Assembly (NCBI RefSeq): GCF_002531575.1
Contig: NZ_NWTI01000006.1
Location: 248,001 to 312,000, forward strand
Length of the DNA stretch: 64,000 bases
Direction of reading: 5' to 3'
Source: Bradyrhizobium sp. Y36
GTDB lineage: Bacteria > Pseudomonadota > Alphaproteobacteria > Rhizobiales > Xanthobacteraceae
Positions 45,362 through 54,800 of the stretch are shown here, in pieces. How positions within the stretch are numbered: position 1 is the first letter of the stretch; the number at the start of each line of letters is the position of its first letter. Made by a program: the position numbers and the translations under genes. Under the pieces are notes generated by a model. It was given only the letters and a program-made list of their open reading frames with translations. It did no database searches and was not told where the DNA came from.

Positions 45362-46714
45362 CTACGACAACCGCATATCCAGCAGCCGCCGTCCCTCGCC
45401 CTTCAGCAGCTTCTTCACCGCACTCGAGGCCACGACCTCGCCGTCATTGGCGTAGGCCTCGTGATTCTTCTCAATGTCGTCGAGGCGGTAGAGGTAGTTG
45501 ACCATCACGCCGGCGGATTCGCGCAATCCCTTCGGCGAGAGGTCGCCGAGCCAGTTGATGCGCTCGAGCCTTGCGCCGTTGCCGAGATGGAAGCGGGCGA
45601 CGGAATCGATCAGCTTGCCCTTCGGCGTGCGCGCCTTGAGGAAATAGTGCGCCGCCAGCGGCTCGATCACGCCGCGAAGCAGGGCGGTCGTTTCGGGGCT
45701 CTCGAACCATCTGGGATCGTCGAGGCGCTTCAGCGTCTCGCGATCCTCGTCCGACAGCGGCAGGTCCTTGTCCTGCTTCACCCAGGCCATGAAGCCCGGC
45801 ACCGGCGACAGCGTCACGAATGTATCGAGCTTCGGCAACTCGCGGCGCAGCTCTTCCACCACCTGCTTGATCAGGAAGCTGCCGAAGGAGATGCCGCCGA
45901 GTCCGCGCTGGGTGTTGGAGATCGAATAGAACACGGCGGTGCGCGCCTTCTCGATCGGCAGATGCTGGCGATCGACCGCAAGCAGCGGGGCGATCGCGCC
46001 CGGGATCGTCTCGGTCAGCGCCACCTCGACGAAGATCAGGGGCTCGTCGACCATTGCGGGGTGGAAGAAGGCGTAGCAGCGGCGGTCGACCGGATCGATG
46101 CGGCGGCGCAGATCGTCCCAGTCGGAGATCTCGTGCACGGCCTCATAACGGATGATCTTTTCGAGGATGTTGGCCGGCGTCGACCAGTCGATCCTGCGCA
46201 GCACGAGGAACCCCCTGTTGAACCACGAAGAAAGAAGATGCGAGATGTCGCGATCGAGCGCGGCGAGCTCGGTGTGCCCGTTCATCATGCCGAGCAGATC
46301 GGCGCGCATGTTGACGAGCTCGGCGGTGCCGCCGGGCGCGCGGTTGAGCCGGCGGATCAGCTCCTGCCGCCGCGGCTCCGAGGCGAAATGCAAGGAGCTC
46401 GCGTCCTCGTCGCTGGGTGCCGCGCGCCATGTCTCGATGGCCTTGGACAGACGCTCCCGGTCGGGGCCGAAATCGCGCACCAGGCCGTCGAAGAAGGCGC
46501 GGCGTCCCGCCGCATCCAGCTCCCGGTAGATGTCGAGCACCTCGCGTGCGATGGCGATGCCCGATGCTTCGCCCCGGCCCGACAGCAGCGCGTCGCAGAG
46601 CTCGATCAGTCCATCGGCATCCGGTCTGGTGTCGGCGGTATCGCCGCGACGAAGCAGCGTGCGGCCGCGCTCGGAGATGGTGGCGAGCAGGTCGGAGAAG
46701 AAGGCGTTGGCCAT
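45362..46714 (-). CDS. Malonyl-CoA decarboxylase
   Basis: 450 residues, normal for MatA-type enzymes. Converts malonyl-CoA to acetyl-CoA. N-terminal helical domain, then the acetyltransferase-like catalytic domain with YSISNTQRGLGGISFGSFLIKQVV (Ser) and VARFHLGNGARLERINWLGD (His). No malonyl-CoA synthetase (matB) or malonate carrier is nearby, unlike in mat operons. No strong ribosome-binding site before the ATG. Between the stop of DUF3297 and this gene lie 85 bases without a recognised feature. Confidence 0.95.
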   Translation of the reverse strand: MANAFFSDLLATISERGRTLLRRGDTADTRPDADGLIELCDALLSGRGEASGIAIAREVLDIYRELDAAGRRAFFDGLVRDFGPDRERLSKAIETWRAAPSDEDASSLHFASEPRRQELIRRLNRAPGGTAELVNMRADLLGMMNGHTELAALDRDISHLLSSWFNRGFLVLRRIDWSTPANILEKIIRYEAVHEISDWDDLRRRIDPVDRRCYAFFHPAMVDEPLIFVEVALTETIPGAIAPLLAVDRQHLPIEKARTAVFYSISNTQRGLGGISFGSFLIKQVVEELRRELPKLDTFVTLSPVPGFMAWVKQDKDLPLSDEDRETLKRLDDPRWFESPETTALLRGVIEPLAAHYFLKARTPKGKLIDSVARFHLGNGARLERINWLGDLSPKGLRESAGVMVNYLYRLDDIEKNHEAYANDGEVVASSAVKKLLKGEGRRLLDMRLS

Positions 46715-46868
46715 CGGGACTTTCGTAGCAGGTTTGTGCGTTGCGGAAGCTTACACGGAATCTGGGCGGATACCGATCACAATCAAGCGGAGGAATGCGG
46801 CAACTTTAGTCGGGCCGTGCGTTTGGAGAATGCCGGCATGCCTGATGGGGTTAAGCCACACACTCGCT

Positions 46869-46970
46869 GTCATGCCCCGGCTTGACCGGGGCATCCAGTA
46901 CGCCGCAGCTTCTCGATTCTAGCCGAGCCGTCTCGGAGTACTGGATCGCCCGGTCAAGCCGGGCGATGAC
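46869..46970. repeat. Large palindromic repeat overlapping the end of an AraC gene
   Basis: GTCATGCCCCGGCTTGACC and GGGGCATCCAGTAC at 46869-46901 are mirrored by GTACTGGATCGCCC and GGTCAAGCCGGGCGATGAC at 46938-46970. The GCATCCAGTAC/GTACTGGAT arms pair well; mismatches are compensated. The left half is intergenic; the right half supplies the last codons and stop of the AraC gene. Confidence 0.85.
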
Positions 46971-47770
46971 ACCGCATGTGTAGCAAACTCCGTCGGCGTC
47001 CGCCCTGTCACCTGCCGGAACGCGGCCGAGAACGCCGGCACGCTGGCGTAGCCGAGCTGGGTCGCCAGCTGCTTCACCGAGACATTGGCATCCGTGAACA
47101 GCCGCTGGATCGCGGCCGCGATCCGCGCGCGCTGGCACCAGCTCTTGAAGCTGAGCTGCGTTTCGCTCGAGAACAGCCGCGACAGCGTCCGCGCCGAGGT
47201 TCCGACCTCGCGCGCCAGCGTGTCGATATCGTGCAAGCCGGTGGGATCGTCGAGCACGATCAGCGCGGCGCGGCGGCAGCGCGGCTCGTGCGGCAGCGGC
47301 ACGAAGGTCGCGGAATCCTCGGCCTGGTGCAACTCCAGCATCACGAGGCGCACCAGCAGCTCGGTGCGTTCCTCGGTATTGCCAGCGTCGAACAGCGCGA
47401 GGATCGCCTGGTTGAGCAGCGGCGAGACCCGCACCACGAACTCCCTGGTCAGCCCTTCATAGCGTTGCTCGCGCTTGAGCCACGACAGGTCGAAATACAG
47501 CGTGCGCATCTCGATATCGGCGAGCAGGTCGAGCGCGTGCTCGAGCCCGGCCGGTACCCACACCGCGCGGTCCGGCGGCACCAGCCAGCGGCCCCCGGGC
47601 GTCGTCACCTGCATCGTGCCCTTCGCCGCATAGATCAGCTGCGCCTCGCGGTGCAGGTGCGGATCGATCCGCATGCCCTTGGGATAGTCGCGCGCCACCA
47701 GATGCACGCCCGCCGGCGAGCGGTGGTTGCTGCGGACCTCCCGCAGTATTGGCGTTTCCAAGACAGTCAT
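46919..47770 (-). CDS. AraC family regulator (cupin plus HTH)
   Basis: 283 residues. N-terminal cupin-like sensor (RIDPHLHREAQLIYAAKGTMQVTTPGGRWLVPPDRAVWVPAGLEHALDL), C-terminal AraC double HTH (DIDTLAREVGTSARTLSRLFSSETQLSFKSWCQRARIAAAIQRL...QLATQLGYASVPAFSAAFRQVTGRTPTEF). The final residues, THAVSSPGLTGRSSTPRRLG, are encoded by a palindromic repeat. ATG at 47770 is preferred (GGGA 8 nt upstream) over 47779. Divergent from the MFS gene across 62 bp, so it likely controls that transporter. Confidence 0.92.
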   Translation of the reverse strand: MTVLETPILREVRSNHRSPAGVHLVARDYPKGMRIDPHLHREAQLIYAAKGTMQVTTPGGRWLVPPDRAVWVPAGLEHALDLLADIEMRTLYFDLSWLKREQRYEGLTREFVVRVSPLLNQAILALFDAGNTEERTELLVRLVMLELHQAEDSATFVPLPHEPRCRRAALIVLDDPTGLHDIDTLAREVGTSARTLSRLFSSETQLSFKSWCQRARIAAAIQRLFTDANVSVKQLATQLGYASVPAFSAAFRQVTGRTPTEFATHAVSSPGLTGRSSTPRRLG

Positions 47771-47832
47771 TGGCAGCATCCCGTCATGGGGAGGACATAT
47801 AACTCATTTTCGAGCAGGAGAGGATTCGGGAA

Positions 47833-49005
47833 ATGAACAGCCCCAGCCGGGTGATCAGTTTCGTCAACGCAGGCCATTTCATCGACCATTATGCGATGCT
47901 GATCTTCGCTGCCGCCGTCATCATCATGGGCCCGGCGCTCGGCATGGCCTATTCGGAACTGCTGCCTTACGCGACGCCCGGCTTTGTGGCGTTCGGCGCC
48001 GGCTCGCTGCTCACCGGCTGGCTCGGGGACCGCTGGAGCCGCCGCCACATGATGCTGATCTTCTTCGTCGGCATCGGGGCGTCCATGATCTCGGTCGGCC
48101 TCGTCCAGACCCCGGCGCAGCTCGGCGCCGCCTTGCTTTCGATCGGCATCTTCGCCTCGATCTACCATCCCGTCGGCACCGCGATGATCGTGTCCTATGC
48201 CGAGCGGCTCGGCCGCGAGATGGGCATCAACGGCGTCTGGGGCAATCTCGGCGTTGCCTCCTCGGCGCTCGTGACAGGCGTGATCGGCCAATATCTCGGC
48301 TGGCGTTTCGCCTTCATCGTTCCCGGCGTGGTCACGATCCTGATCGGCATCGCCTTTGCGATGCTGGTCGTGCACGAGGACCGCAAGGGCGCCAAGCAGG
48401 CGGCGGCGCAGGCGCGCGTCGCCAAGCAGGACATGTGGCGCGTGGTGCTGTCGCTGCTGATCGTGGTGATCGCGATCTCGACCACGTTCAACGCCGTCAC
48501 CGTCGCGCTGCCAAAATTGTTTGCGGAGCGGCTCGCCGATCTGACCAAAAGCCCGGCGCTGCTCGGGGTCATCGCCGCCTGCGTCTACGTGTTCGGTGCG
48601 ATGACGCAGTACACCATCGGCCGGCTGCTCGATCGCTACTCGCTGAAGACGGTGGCGCTGCCGCTGTCCTTCATGCTGGCGCCGTTCCTGTATCTGGCCG
48701 CGAGCCTGAACAATCTGCCGCTGATCCTGGTCTCGATCGGCATCGTCATGGGCGCGTTCGGACAGGTCACCGTGAACGACGCCATGGTCGGGAAGTACAC
48801 CAGCGAGGAATGGCGCTCGCGTGCCTATGCGGTGCGCTACTTCATCGGCTTCACCGCGGCCGGCGCCTCGGTAGGTCTCGTCGCCTGGCTCTACGAGCAG
48901 GGCGGCTTCGTCACCATGCTGCACGCCTTTGCCGCGCTCTGCCTGCTCGCGATCGCCGCCGCCATCATCCTGCCCCGCGAGATCCGGACGCCGCAGCCGG
49001 TGTGA
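47833..49005 (+). CDS. MFS transporter
   Basis: 390 residues with about 12 hydrophobic segments and the MFS loop motif GSLLTGWLGDRWSRRHMM after helix 2 (near 56-73). Starts FVNAGHFIDHYAMLIFAAAVIIM. Inner-membrane carrier; substrate unknown. The divergent AraC gene shares its 62-bp control region, a common regulator-exporter arrangement. The gene is followed by two repeat elements. Confidence 0.93.
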   Translation: MNSPSRVISFVNAGHFIDHYAMLIFAAAVIIMGPALGMAYSELLPYATPGFVAFGAGSLLTGWLGDRWSRRHMMLIFFVGIGASMISVGLVQTPAQLGAALLSIGIFASIYHPVGTAMIVSYAERLGREMGINGVWGNLGVASSALVTGVIGQYLGWRFAFIVPGVVTILIGIAFAMLVVHEDRKGAKQAAAQARVAKQDMWRVVLSLLIVVIAISTTFNAVTVALPKLFAERLADLTKSPALLGVIAACVYVFGAMTQYTIGRLLDRYSLKTVALPLSFMLAPFLYLAASLNNLPLILVSIGIVMGAFGQVTVNDAMVGKYTSEEWRSRAYAVRYFIGFTAAGASVGLVAWLYEQGGFVTMLHAFAALCLLAIAAAIILPREIRTPQPV

Positions 49006-49069
49006 GCAGTCCGTGTCCCGGACGCGCTGCAGACGTGCAACGCTGCAGCAGACCCGGCTCTCTTCACGC

Positions 49070-49175
49070 GTCATTCCGGGGCGTCGCGCAGCGACGAACC
49101 CGGAATCCATGTAGCCGCAGCAACTGCCGCCCGATGGATTCCGGGCTCGCGCTTGTCGGCGCGCCCCGGAATGAC
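49070..49175. repeat. Palindromic intergenic repeat
   Basis: GTCATTCCGGGGCG and CCCGGAATCCAT (49070-49110) are mirrored by ATGGATTCCGGG and GCGCCCCGGAATGAC (49134-49175). Same architecture as 46869-46970 (nested arms, central spacer) but a different sequence family. Lies 65 bp after the MFS stop and could end its transcript. Confidence 0.85.
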
Positions 49176-49401
49176 GGAGAGAGGTCGGTTGTCGCGCCCG
49201 TGATCGCTTGGCTGCGCTCGCAATGGCGGCGGATGGGCGGTGGTCGCCCCACATCCACTATGATGCCACTCCACCACTGATTTGCCCGACAACGCAAATC
49301 GGCTCGGACGGCCAAAAAACTCCCAAGCCTTTTCAAACACATCCCTACTGTGCATGGGGTTGTTTTCGCACTTTTGCACTCATGGCCGACAGCCCGCTGT
49401 T

Positions 49402-49427
49402 GGAACCAGTTCCACTCTCCGCGGGTT
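49402..49427 (+). promoter_or_regulatory. EcfG-like promoter candidate for the antiporter
   Basis: GGAAC (49402-49406), 17 nt, GGTT (49424-49427): one mismatch to the sigma-EcfG consensus. It lies 45 nt before the ATG at 49473. Confidence 0.35.
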
Positions 49428-49472
49428 CTAGACCAGGTATCCCCGGCATCGGGGCAAGGGGGACATCACTGC

Positions 49473-51740
49473 ATGCCATGGCGTCTGCTCCGGCCGGCTG
49501 GGCTCGCCCTCGCGGCGCTCGTGCTCACGACCATCGCGGCCGGCGCTGAAACCGGCAAGGCGGCCGGCCCGTCCGAATTCCTGCTGGTGGCGCAGATCGT
49601 GCTGCTGATTGCGGTTGGTCGGGGTCTTGGCGAGATCATGCAGCGGATCGGCCAGCCCTCCGTGATCGGCGAGCTGCTGGCCGGCATCATCCTCGGGCCG
49701 TCGCTGTTCGGCTGGCTCTGGCCGGAGGCGCAAGCCGCGATCTTCCCGAAAGCGCCCGAGCAGAAGGCGATGATCGACGGAATCGCGCAGGTGGGCATCC
49801 TGCTGCTGCTGTTGCTGACGGGCATGGAGACCGACCTCAAGCTGGTCAGGAAAGTCGGCAAGGCCGCCATCACGATCTCGATCGCCGGCATCCTCGTCCC
49901 CTTCGCCTGCGGCTTTGCGCTCGGCGAGTTCCTGCCGGATGCGCTGCTGCCGAACCCGCAAGCGCGCCTGGTGGCCTCGCTGTTCATGGGCACGGCGCTG
50001 TCGATCTCGTCCGTGAAGATCGTCGCCGTGGTCGTGCGCGAGATGAATTTCATGCGGCGCGATGTCGGCCAGATCATCGTCGCGACCGCCGTGATCGACG
50101 ACACCATCGGCTGGATCATCATCGCCGTCATCTTCAGCCTGGCCTCGCAAGGGACGCTGGACCTCGTCTCGGTGGCGAAATCCGTGCTGGGCACGCTCGC
50201 CTTCCTCGCCGTCAGTTTCACGATCGGCCGCCGGCTGGTGTTCCAGCTGATCCGCTGGGCCAACGACAACCTCGTCAGCGCCGCGGCGGTCATCACCGTC
50301 ATCCTGCTGCTGATGTGCGCGATGGCGATGATCACGCACATGATCGGCGTGCACACGGTGCTCGGCGCCTTCGTCGCCGGCATCCTGGTCGGGGAATCGC
50401 CGATCCTGACGCGGCAGATCGACGAGCGCCTGCGCGGGCTGATCTCAAGCTTCTTCATGCCGGTGTTCTTCGGCCTTGCAGGGCTTGCCGCCGATCTCTC
50501 GGTGCTGCGCGATCCCAATCTCTTGATGCTCACCGGCCTCCTGGTCGTGATCGCCAGCGTCGGCAAGTTCGGCGGCGCCTTCGTCGGCGGCACGCTGGGC
50601 GGCCTCAGCACGCGGGAATCGCTGGCGCTCGCCAGCGGCATGAACGCGCGCGGCTCGACCGAGGTGATCATCGCGTCCATCGGCCTGTCCATCGGTGTGC
50701 TCAGCCAGAATCTGTTCACGATGATCGTCACCATGGCGATCGTGACCACGATGGCGATGCCGCCGATGCTGCGCGCCGCGTTGGCGCGGCTGCCGATGAA
50801 CCAGGAGGAGAAGGAGCGGCTGGAGCGGGAGGAATTCGAGAAGCGCGGCTTCGTCGCCAATCTCGAACGCCCGTTGTTGGCGGTGGACGAAAGCGTCAAT
50901 GCCACCTTCGCCGCCCACCTCGCGGGCCTGATCGCCGGCATGCGCGGCCTGCCGATCACCGTGCTGCATATCGGCAAGAGCGCAAAAGAGCAGGAGAAGA
51001 GCCGCGACGCCGAGGAGAGCCACGAAGCCGTGGTGAAGAAGGCGGCTGAAGCGGTCGCGGCCAAAAAGGAAGAAGACACCGGCAGCGTCGACGTCGTCAC
51101 CCGGGCGCGGCGCGCGGAGCTTGTCGAAACCATCGCTGACGAGGCGCGCAAGGGTTTTGACCTGCTGGTCGTCGGCATCGACAAGGTCGCCGCCACGAAG
51201 GACCGCTTCAATCGCAAGATCGAGGACATCGCCGCGGAGTTCGAAGGACCGCTCGCGGTGGTCGCGGCCAAGGGGAAGCACCTGAAGCAGCCGAACCCAG
51301 ACGCCCTCAACATCCTTGTTCCGGTCTCCGGCAGCGGCATCTCCAAGCGCGGCGCCGAAGTCGCGGTCGCGCTGGCGCAAGCCGGGTCAGGCTCGCTCCG
51401 GGTGATCTATGTCGCGACCACGCGCGACAAGGGCGCGCAGCGCGGCGCCTCCCGTGGTCTCAGTCAGGAGGACGGCATCCTCAAGGACGCCAGCGATCTT
51501 GCCGCCCGCTACGACGTCGACATCACCACCACGCTGCGGGTGAACCGGGCGCCGGAAGCCGCGATCCTGCGCGAGATCGACACCACCGACGTCGATCTCG
51601 TCGTCATGGGCGTCGACCGCATCCAGGCCGATCATCTCTCCTTCGGCGGCGTCGCCGATGCCGTGCTCAGGCAGTCGAAGGTCTCGGTGCTGCTGGTGTC
51701 GAGCGGCGAGGCCAGGCAGGCTCCGGCGGAGAAGGGCTAG
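49473..51740 (+). CDS. CPA2 cation/proton antiporter with C-terminal universal stress region
   Basis: 755 residues. N-terminal signal-like segment, then a KefB/NhaS-like Na+/H+ exchanger domain (about 35-440; LGEIMQRIGQPSVIGELLAGIILGPSLFGWLWP, ATAVIDDTIGWIII with the Asp pair, GMNARGSTEVIIASIGLSIGVL). The C-terminal part (about 475-750) has Usp-like repeats (ILVPVSGSGISKRGAEVAVALAQ, VDLVVMGVDR, SVLLVSSGE) instead of TrkA-N. ATG 49473 is chosen: AAGGGGG 11 nt upstream and homologous start; 41 upstream codons are unlikely. Probable inner-membrane ion exchange; ion unknown. Confidence 0.9.
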   Translation: MPWRLLRPAGLALAALVLTTIAAGAETGKAAGPSEFLLVAQIVLLIAVGRGLGEIMQRIGQPSVIGELLAGIILGPSLFGWLWPEAQAAIFPKAPEQKAMIDGIAQVGILLLLLLTGMETDLKLVRKVGKAAITISIAGILVPFACGFALGEFLPDALLPNPQARLVASLFMGTALSISSVKIVAVVVREMNFMRRDVGQIIVATAVIDDTIGWIIIAVIFSLASQGTLDLVSVAKSVLGTLAFLAVSFTIGRRLVFQLIRWANDNLVSAAAVITVILLLMCAMAMITHMIGVHTVLGAFVAGILVGESPILTRQIDERLRGLISSFFMPVFFGLAGLAADLSVLRDPNLLMLTGLLVVIASVGKFGGAFVGGTLGGLSTRESLALASGMNARGSTEVIIASIGLSIGVLSQNLFTMIVTMAIVTTMAMPPMLRAALARLPMNQEEKERLEREEFEKRGFVANLERPLLAVDESVNATFAAHLAGLIAGMRGLPITVLHIGKSAKEQEKSRDAEESHEAVVKKAAEAVAAKKEEDTGSVDVVTRARRAELVETIADEARKGFDLLVVGIDKVAATKDRFNRKIEDIAAEFEGPLAVVAAKGKHLKQPNPDALNILVPVSGSGISKRGAEVAVALAQAGSGSLRVIYVATTRDKGAQRGASRGLSQEDGILKDASDLAARYDVDITTTLRVNRAPEAAILREIDTTDVDLVVMGVDRIQADHLSFGGVADAVLRQSKVSVLLVSSGEARQAPAEKG

Positions 51741-51757
51741 GGCGACGGTCTCTCCGC

Positions 51758-51874
51758 CGTCATTGCGAGCGCAGCGACTTGTCCGCCGAAGCCTCGGCGA
51801 AGGCGGAAGCAATCCGGGCTGTCTCCGCTGCGGCAATCTGGATTGCTTCGTCGCAAGGGCTCCTCGCAATGACG
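51758..51874. repeat. CATTGCGAGC...GCTCCTCGCAATG palindromic repeat
   Basis: CGTCATTGCGAGCGCAGCGAC and GAAGCAATCC on the left pair with GGATTGCTTCGTCGC and GCTCCTCGCAATGACG on the right. Between the convergent antiporter and RND genes. A degenerate copy lies at 42977 and a one-arm fragment at 49212. Confidence 0.85.
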
Positions 51875-51895
51875 GCCTTGACCGGCAGCCGTCGC

Positions 51896-54800
51896 TTACT
51901 TCGCCTCGACGGCGGGTTGGACCTTCACCGTCTTCTTGCTCGCCCGCCAGTTCTCGAACCGCTGCACCACGACGAAGAAGGCGGGGACGAACAGCACCGC
52001 GAGGCAGGTCGAGGCCAGCATGCCCGAGAACACCGTGATGCCGATCGACTTGCGGGCGCTGGCGCCGGCGCCGGTGGCGAGCACCAGCGGCACCACGCCG
52101 AGGATGAAGGCGAACGAGGTCATCAGGATCGGGCGGAAGCGGGCGCGTGCCGCCTCGATCGCGGCCTCCAGCACCGGCTTGCCGTCGCGGCCGTGCAGCT
52201 CGAGCCCGACCTCGACGATCAGGATGGCGTTCTTGGCCGACAGCGCGATCAGCAGGATGAGGCCGATCTGGCAATAGAGGTTGTTGTCGATCTTCAGGCC
52301 GGAGAGGATCAGCATCGGCCCGAGCAGCGACAGCGGCACGGCGAGGAGCACCGAGATCGGCGCGTACCAGCTCTCGTACTGGCCGGCGAGCACGAGATAG
52401 ACCAGCAGCATGGCAAGCCCGAACACCCAGTAGATCTGGTTCGAGACCGCCTTTTCCTGATACGACATCGCGGTCCATTCATAGCCGGTGCCGGGCGGCA
52501 GCGTCTTGTCCGCGATCTCCTCCATCAGCTTCAGCGACTGGCCGGAGGAATAGCCCTGTGCCGGCAGGCCGATCACGGTCGAGGACGGATAGAGATTGTA
52601 GAGGCTGATCAGCGACGGGCCGGTGGCCGGCGTGATCGTGGCAACGGTGCCGATCGGGATCATGTCGCCGTTCGAATTGCGCACCTGCATGTTGGCGATG
52701 TCGCTCTCGGTGACGCGGAACGCCGGATCGGCCTGGGTGTAGACCTGGAATACGCGGCCGAACTTGTTGAACTGGTTGACGAAGGACGAGCCGAGATAGG
52801 TCGACAATGCCGAGAACACCTGGTCGGTGGTGACGTGCAGTGTCTGGGTCTTGACGCGGTCGATCTCGACGTTGAATTGCGGCACCGAGGAGCGGAACGA
52901 GGATTGCACGCGTTGCAGCGCGCTCTGGCTCTGGGCGTTGCTGACCATCGCCCCGGTGATGGCCTGCAGCTTGGCGAAGTCGCTGTTGCCGTCGCGCAGC
53001 TCGACCTGCATCGAGAAGCCGGCGGCGTTGCCGATGCCCTGGATCGGCGGCGGCGGCAGCACCAGCGTGCGCGCCTCCATGATGGTCGCGAGCTTGTCGT
53101 TGAGCCCATAGACCAGCGAGCGCAGATCCTCGCCGGGCCCTTTCCGCGCGTCCCAGTCCTTCAGGATGATGTAGGCGACGCCGGCATTGGCAAGGCTGGC
53201 GCTGTTGTCGAGTGCGGAGATGCCGGCGATGGTGATGACCTGCGCCACGCCTGGCGTGTCCTTGATCAGCCCGCTCGCCCTCTCGAGCACGGCTTGCGTC
53301 CGCTCCAGCGCGGCGCCGTCGGGCAGCTGCACGGCGGCGATCAGGTAGCCCTGGTCCTCGATCGGCAGGAAGCCGGTCGGCACACGCGACAGGCCGTAGC
53401 CGCTGGCGCCAATGACCAGCAGCGCGAACGCGACCGAGATGGTGGCATGCTTGACGAGGAACGTGATCAGCCTGGTGTAGCCGCGCTCGACGCGGTCATA
53501 GACCGCGTTGAAGCCGCGGTAGAAGAAGTTGCGTTGCGCCGGCGGCACCGTCGGCCGCAGCCACAGCGCGCATTGCGTCGGCTTCAGCGTCGCCGCGTTG
53601 ATGGCGGAGAGCAGCGCGGTCGCCGCGATCACCAGCGCGAATTGCGAGTAGATGCGGCCGGTGAGCCCTGCGAGGAACGAGGCCGGCAAGAACACCGAGA
53701 TCAGCACCAGGGTGATGCCGACGATCGGTGCGAACAGCTGGTCCATCGCCCTGATCGCGGCGTCGTGACCGTTCATGCCCCGCTCGATATTGTGGGCGGC
53801 CCCTTCCACCACCACGATGGCGTCGTCGACCACGATGCCGATCGCGAGCACGATCGCGAACAGGGTCGACATGTTGATGGTGAATCCGAGTGCCGCCATC
53901 GCGGCAAAGGCGCCGATGATGGTGACGGGCACGGTCGTTGCCGGCACCAGCATCGCCCGCCAGTCCTGCAGGAAGACCAGGATCACGACCAGCACGAGGA
54001 GACCGGCCTCGATCAGCGTCATGTAGACCTCGTGCACCGAGGCTTCCACGAACTTGGTGGTGTCGAACGGCGTGTCGTATTTGACGCCTTCCGGGAAGCG
54101 CTTGGCGAGCTCGGCCATCTTCTTCTCGACGGCTTTCTCGACCTGGAGTGCGTTGGCGCCCGGCGACTGGAACACGCCGATGCCGACGGCCGGCTGCTTG
54201 TTGAGCGAGAAGATCTGGCTGTAGGTCTGGGCGCCGAGCTCGACCCAGCCGACGTCGCGCACCCGCGTGACGTCGCCGCTGCTGCCCGACTTGACGATGA
54301 TGCTCTCGAACTGGCTGGTGTCGTCGAGCCGTCCGTTGACGTTGAGCGTGTACTGGAACGCCTGGCCCGGCGGCGTCGGCGGCGCGCCGACCTGGCCGGC
54401 GGAGACCTGCTGGCTCTGCTGCTGGATCGCGTTGATGACGTCCTGCGGCACCAGACCGCGAACCTGCAGCTTGTTCGGATCGAGCCAGACCCGCATCGAA
54501 TACTGGCCGGCGCCGAACACGGTGACGTTGCCGACGCCGGGCAGGCGCGAGAGCTCGTCGCGGATGTTGATGGTGGCGTAGTTGCTCAAATAAAGGCTGT
54601 CGTATCGCGAGTCCGGCGAGGTCAGCGTCACGAACAGCAGGATCGAGGTCGACCGCTTCTGCACGGTGACGCCCTGGTTCTGCACGGCTTGCGGCAATTG
54701 CGACAGCGCGCTGGAGACGCGGTTCTGCACCAGCACCTGCGCGAAGTTGAGGTCGGTGCCGATCTTGAAGGTCACGGTCAGCGTATAGGTGCCGTCGGAG

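Larger units (their letters stand above)
49006..49472. other. 467-bp intergenic region with repeats
   Basis: Holds the palindromic repeat 49070-49175, a one-arm fragment (CTGCGCTCGCAATGGCGG, 49212-49229) of the 51758 family, and a candidate EcfG promoter at 49402. No gene or RNA is visible. Confidence 0.6.
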
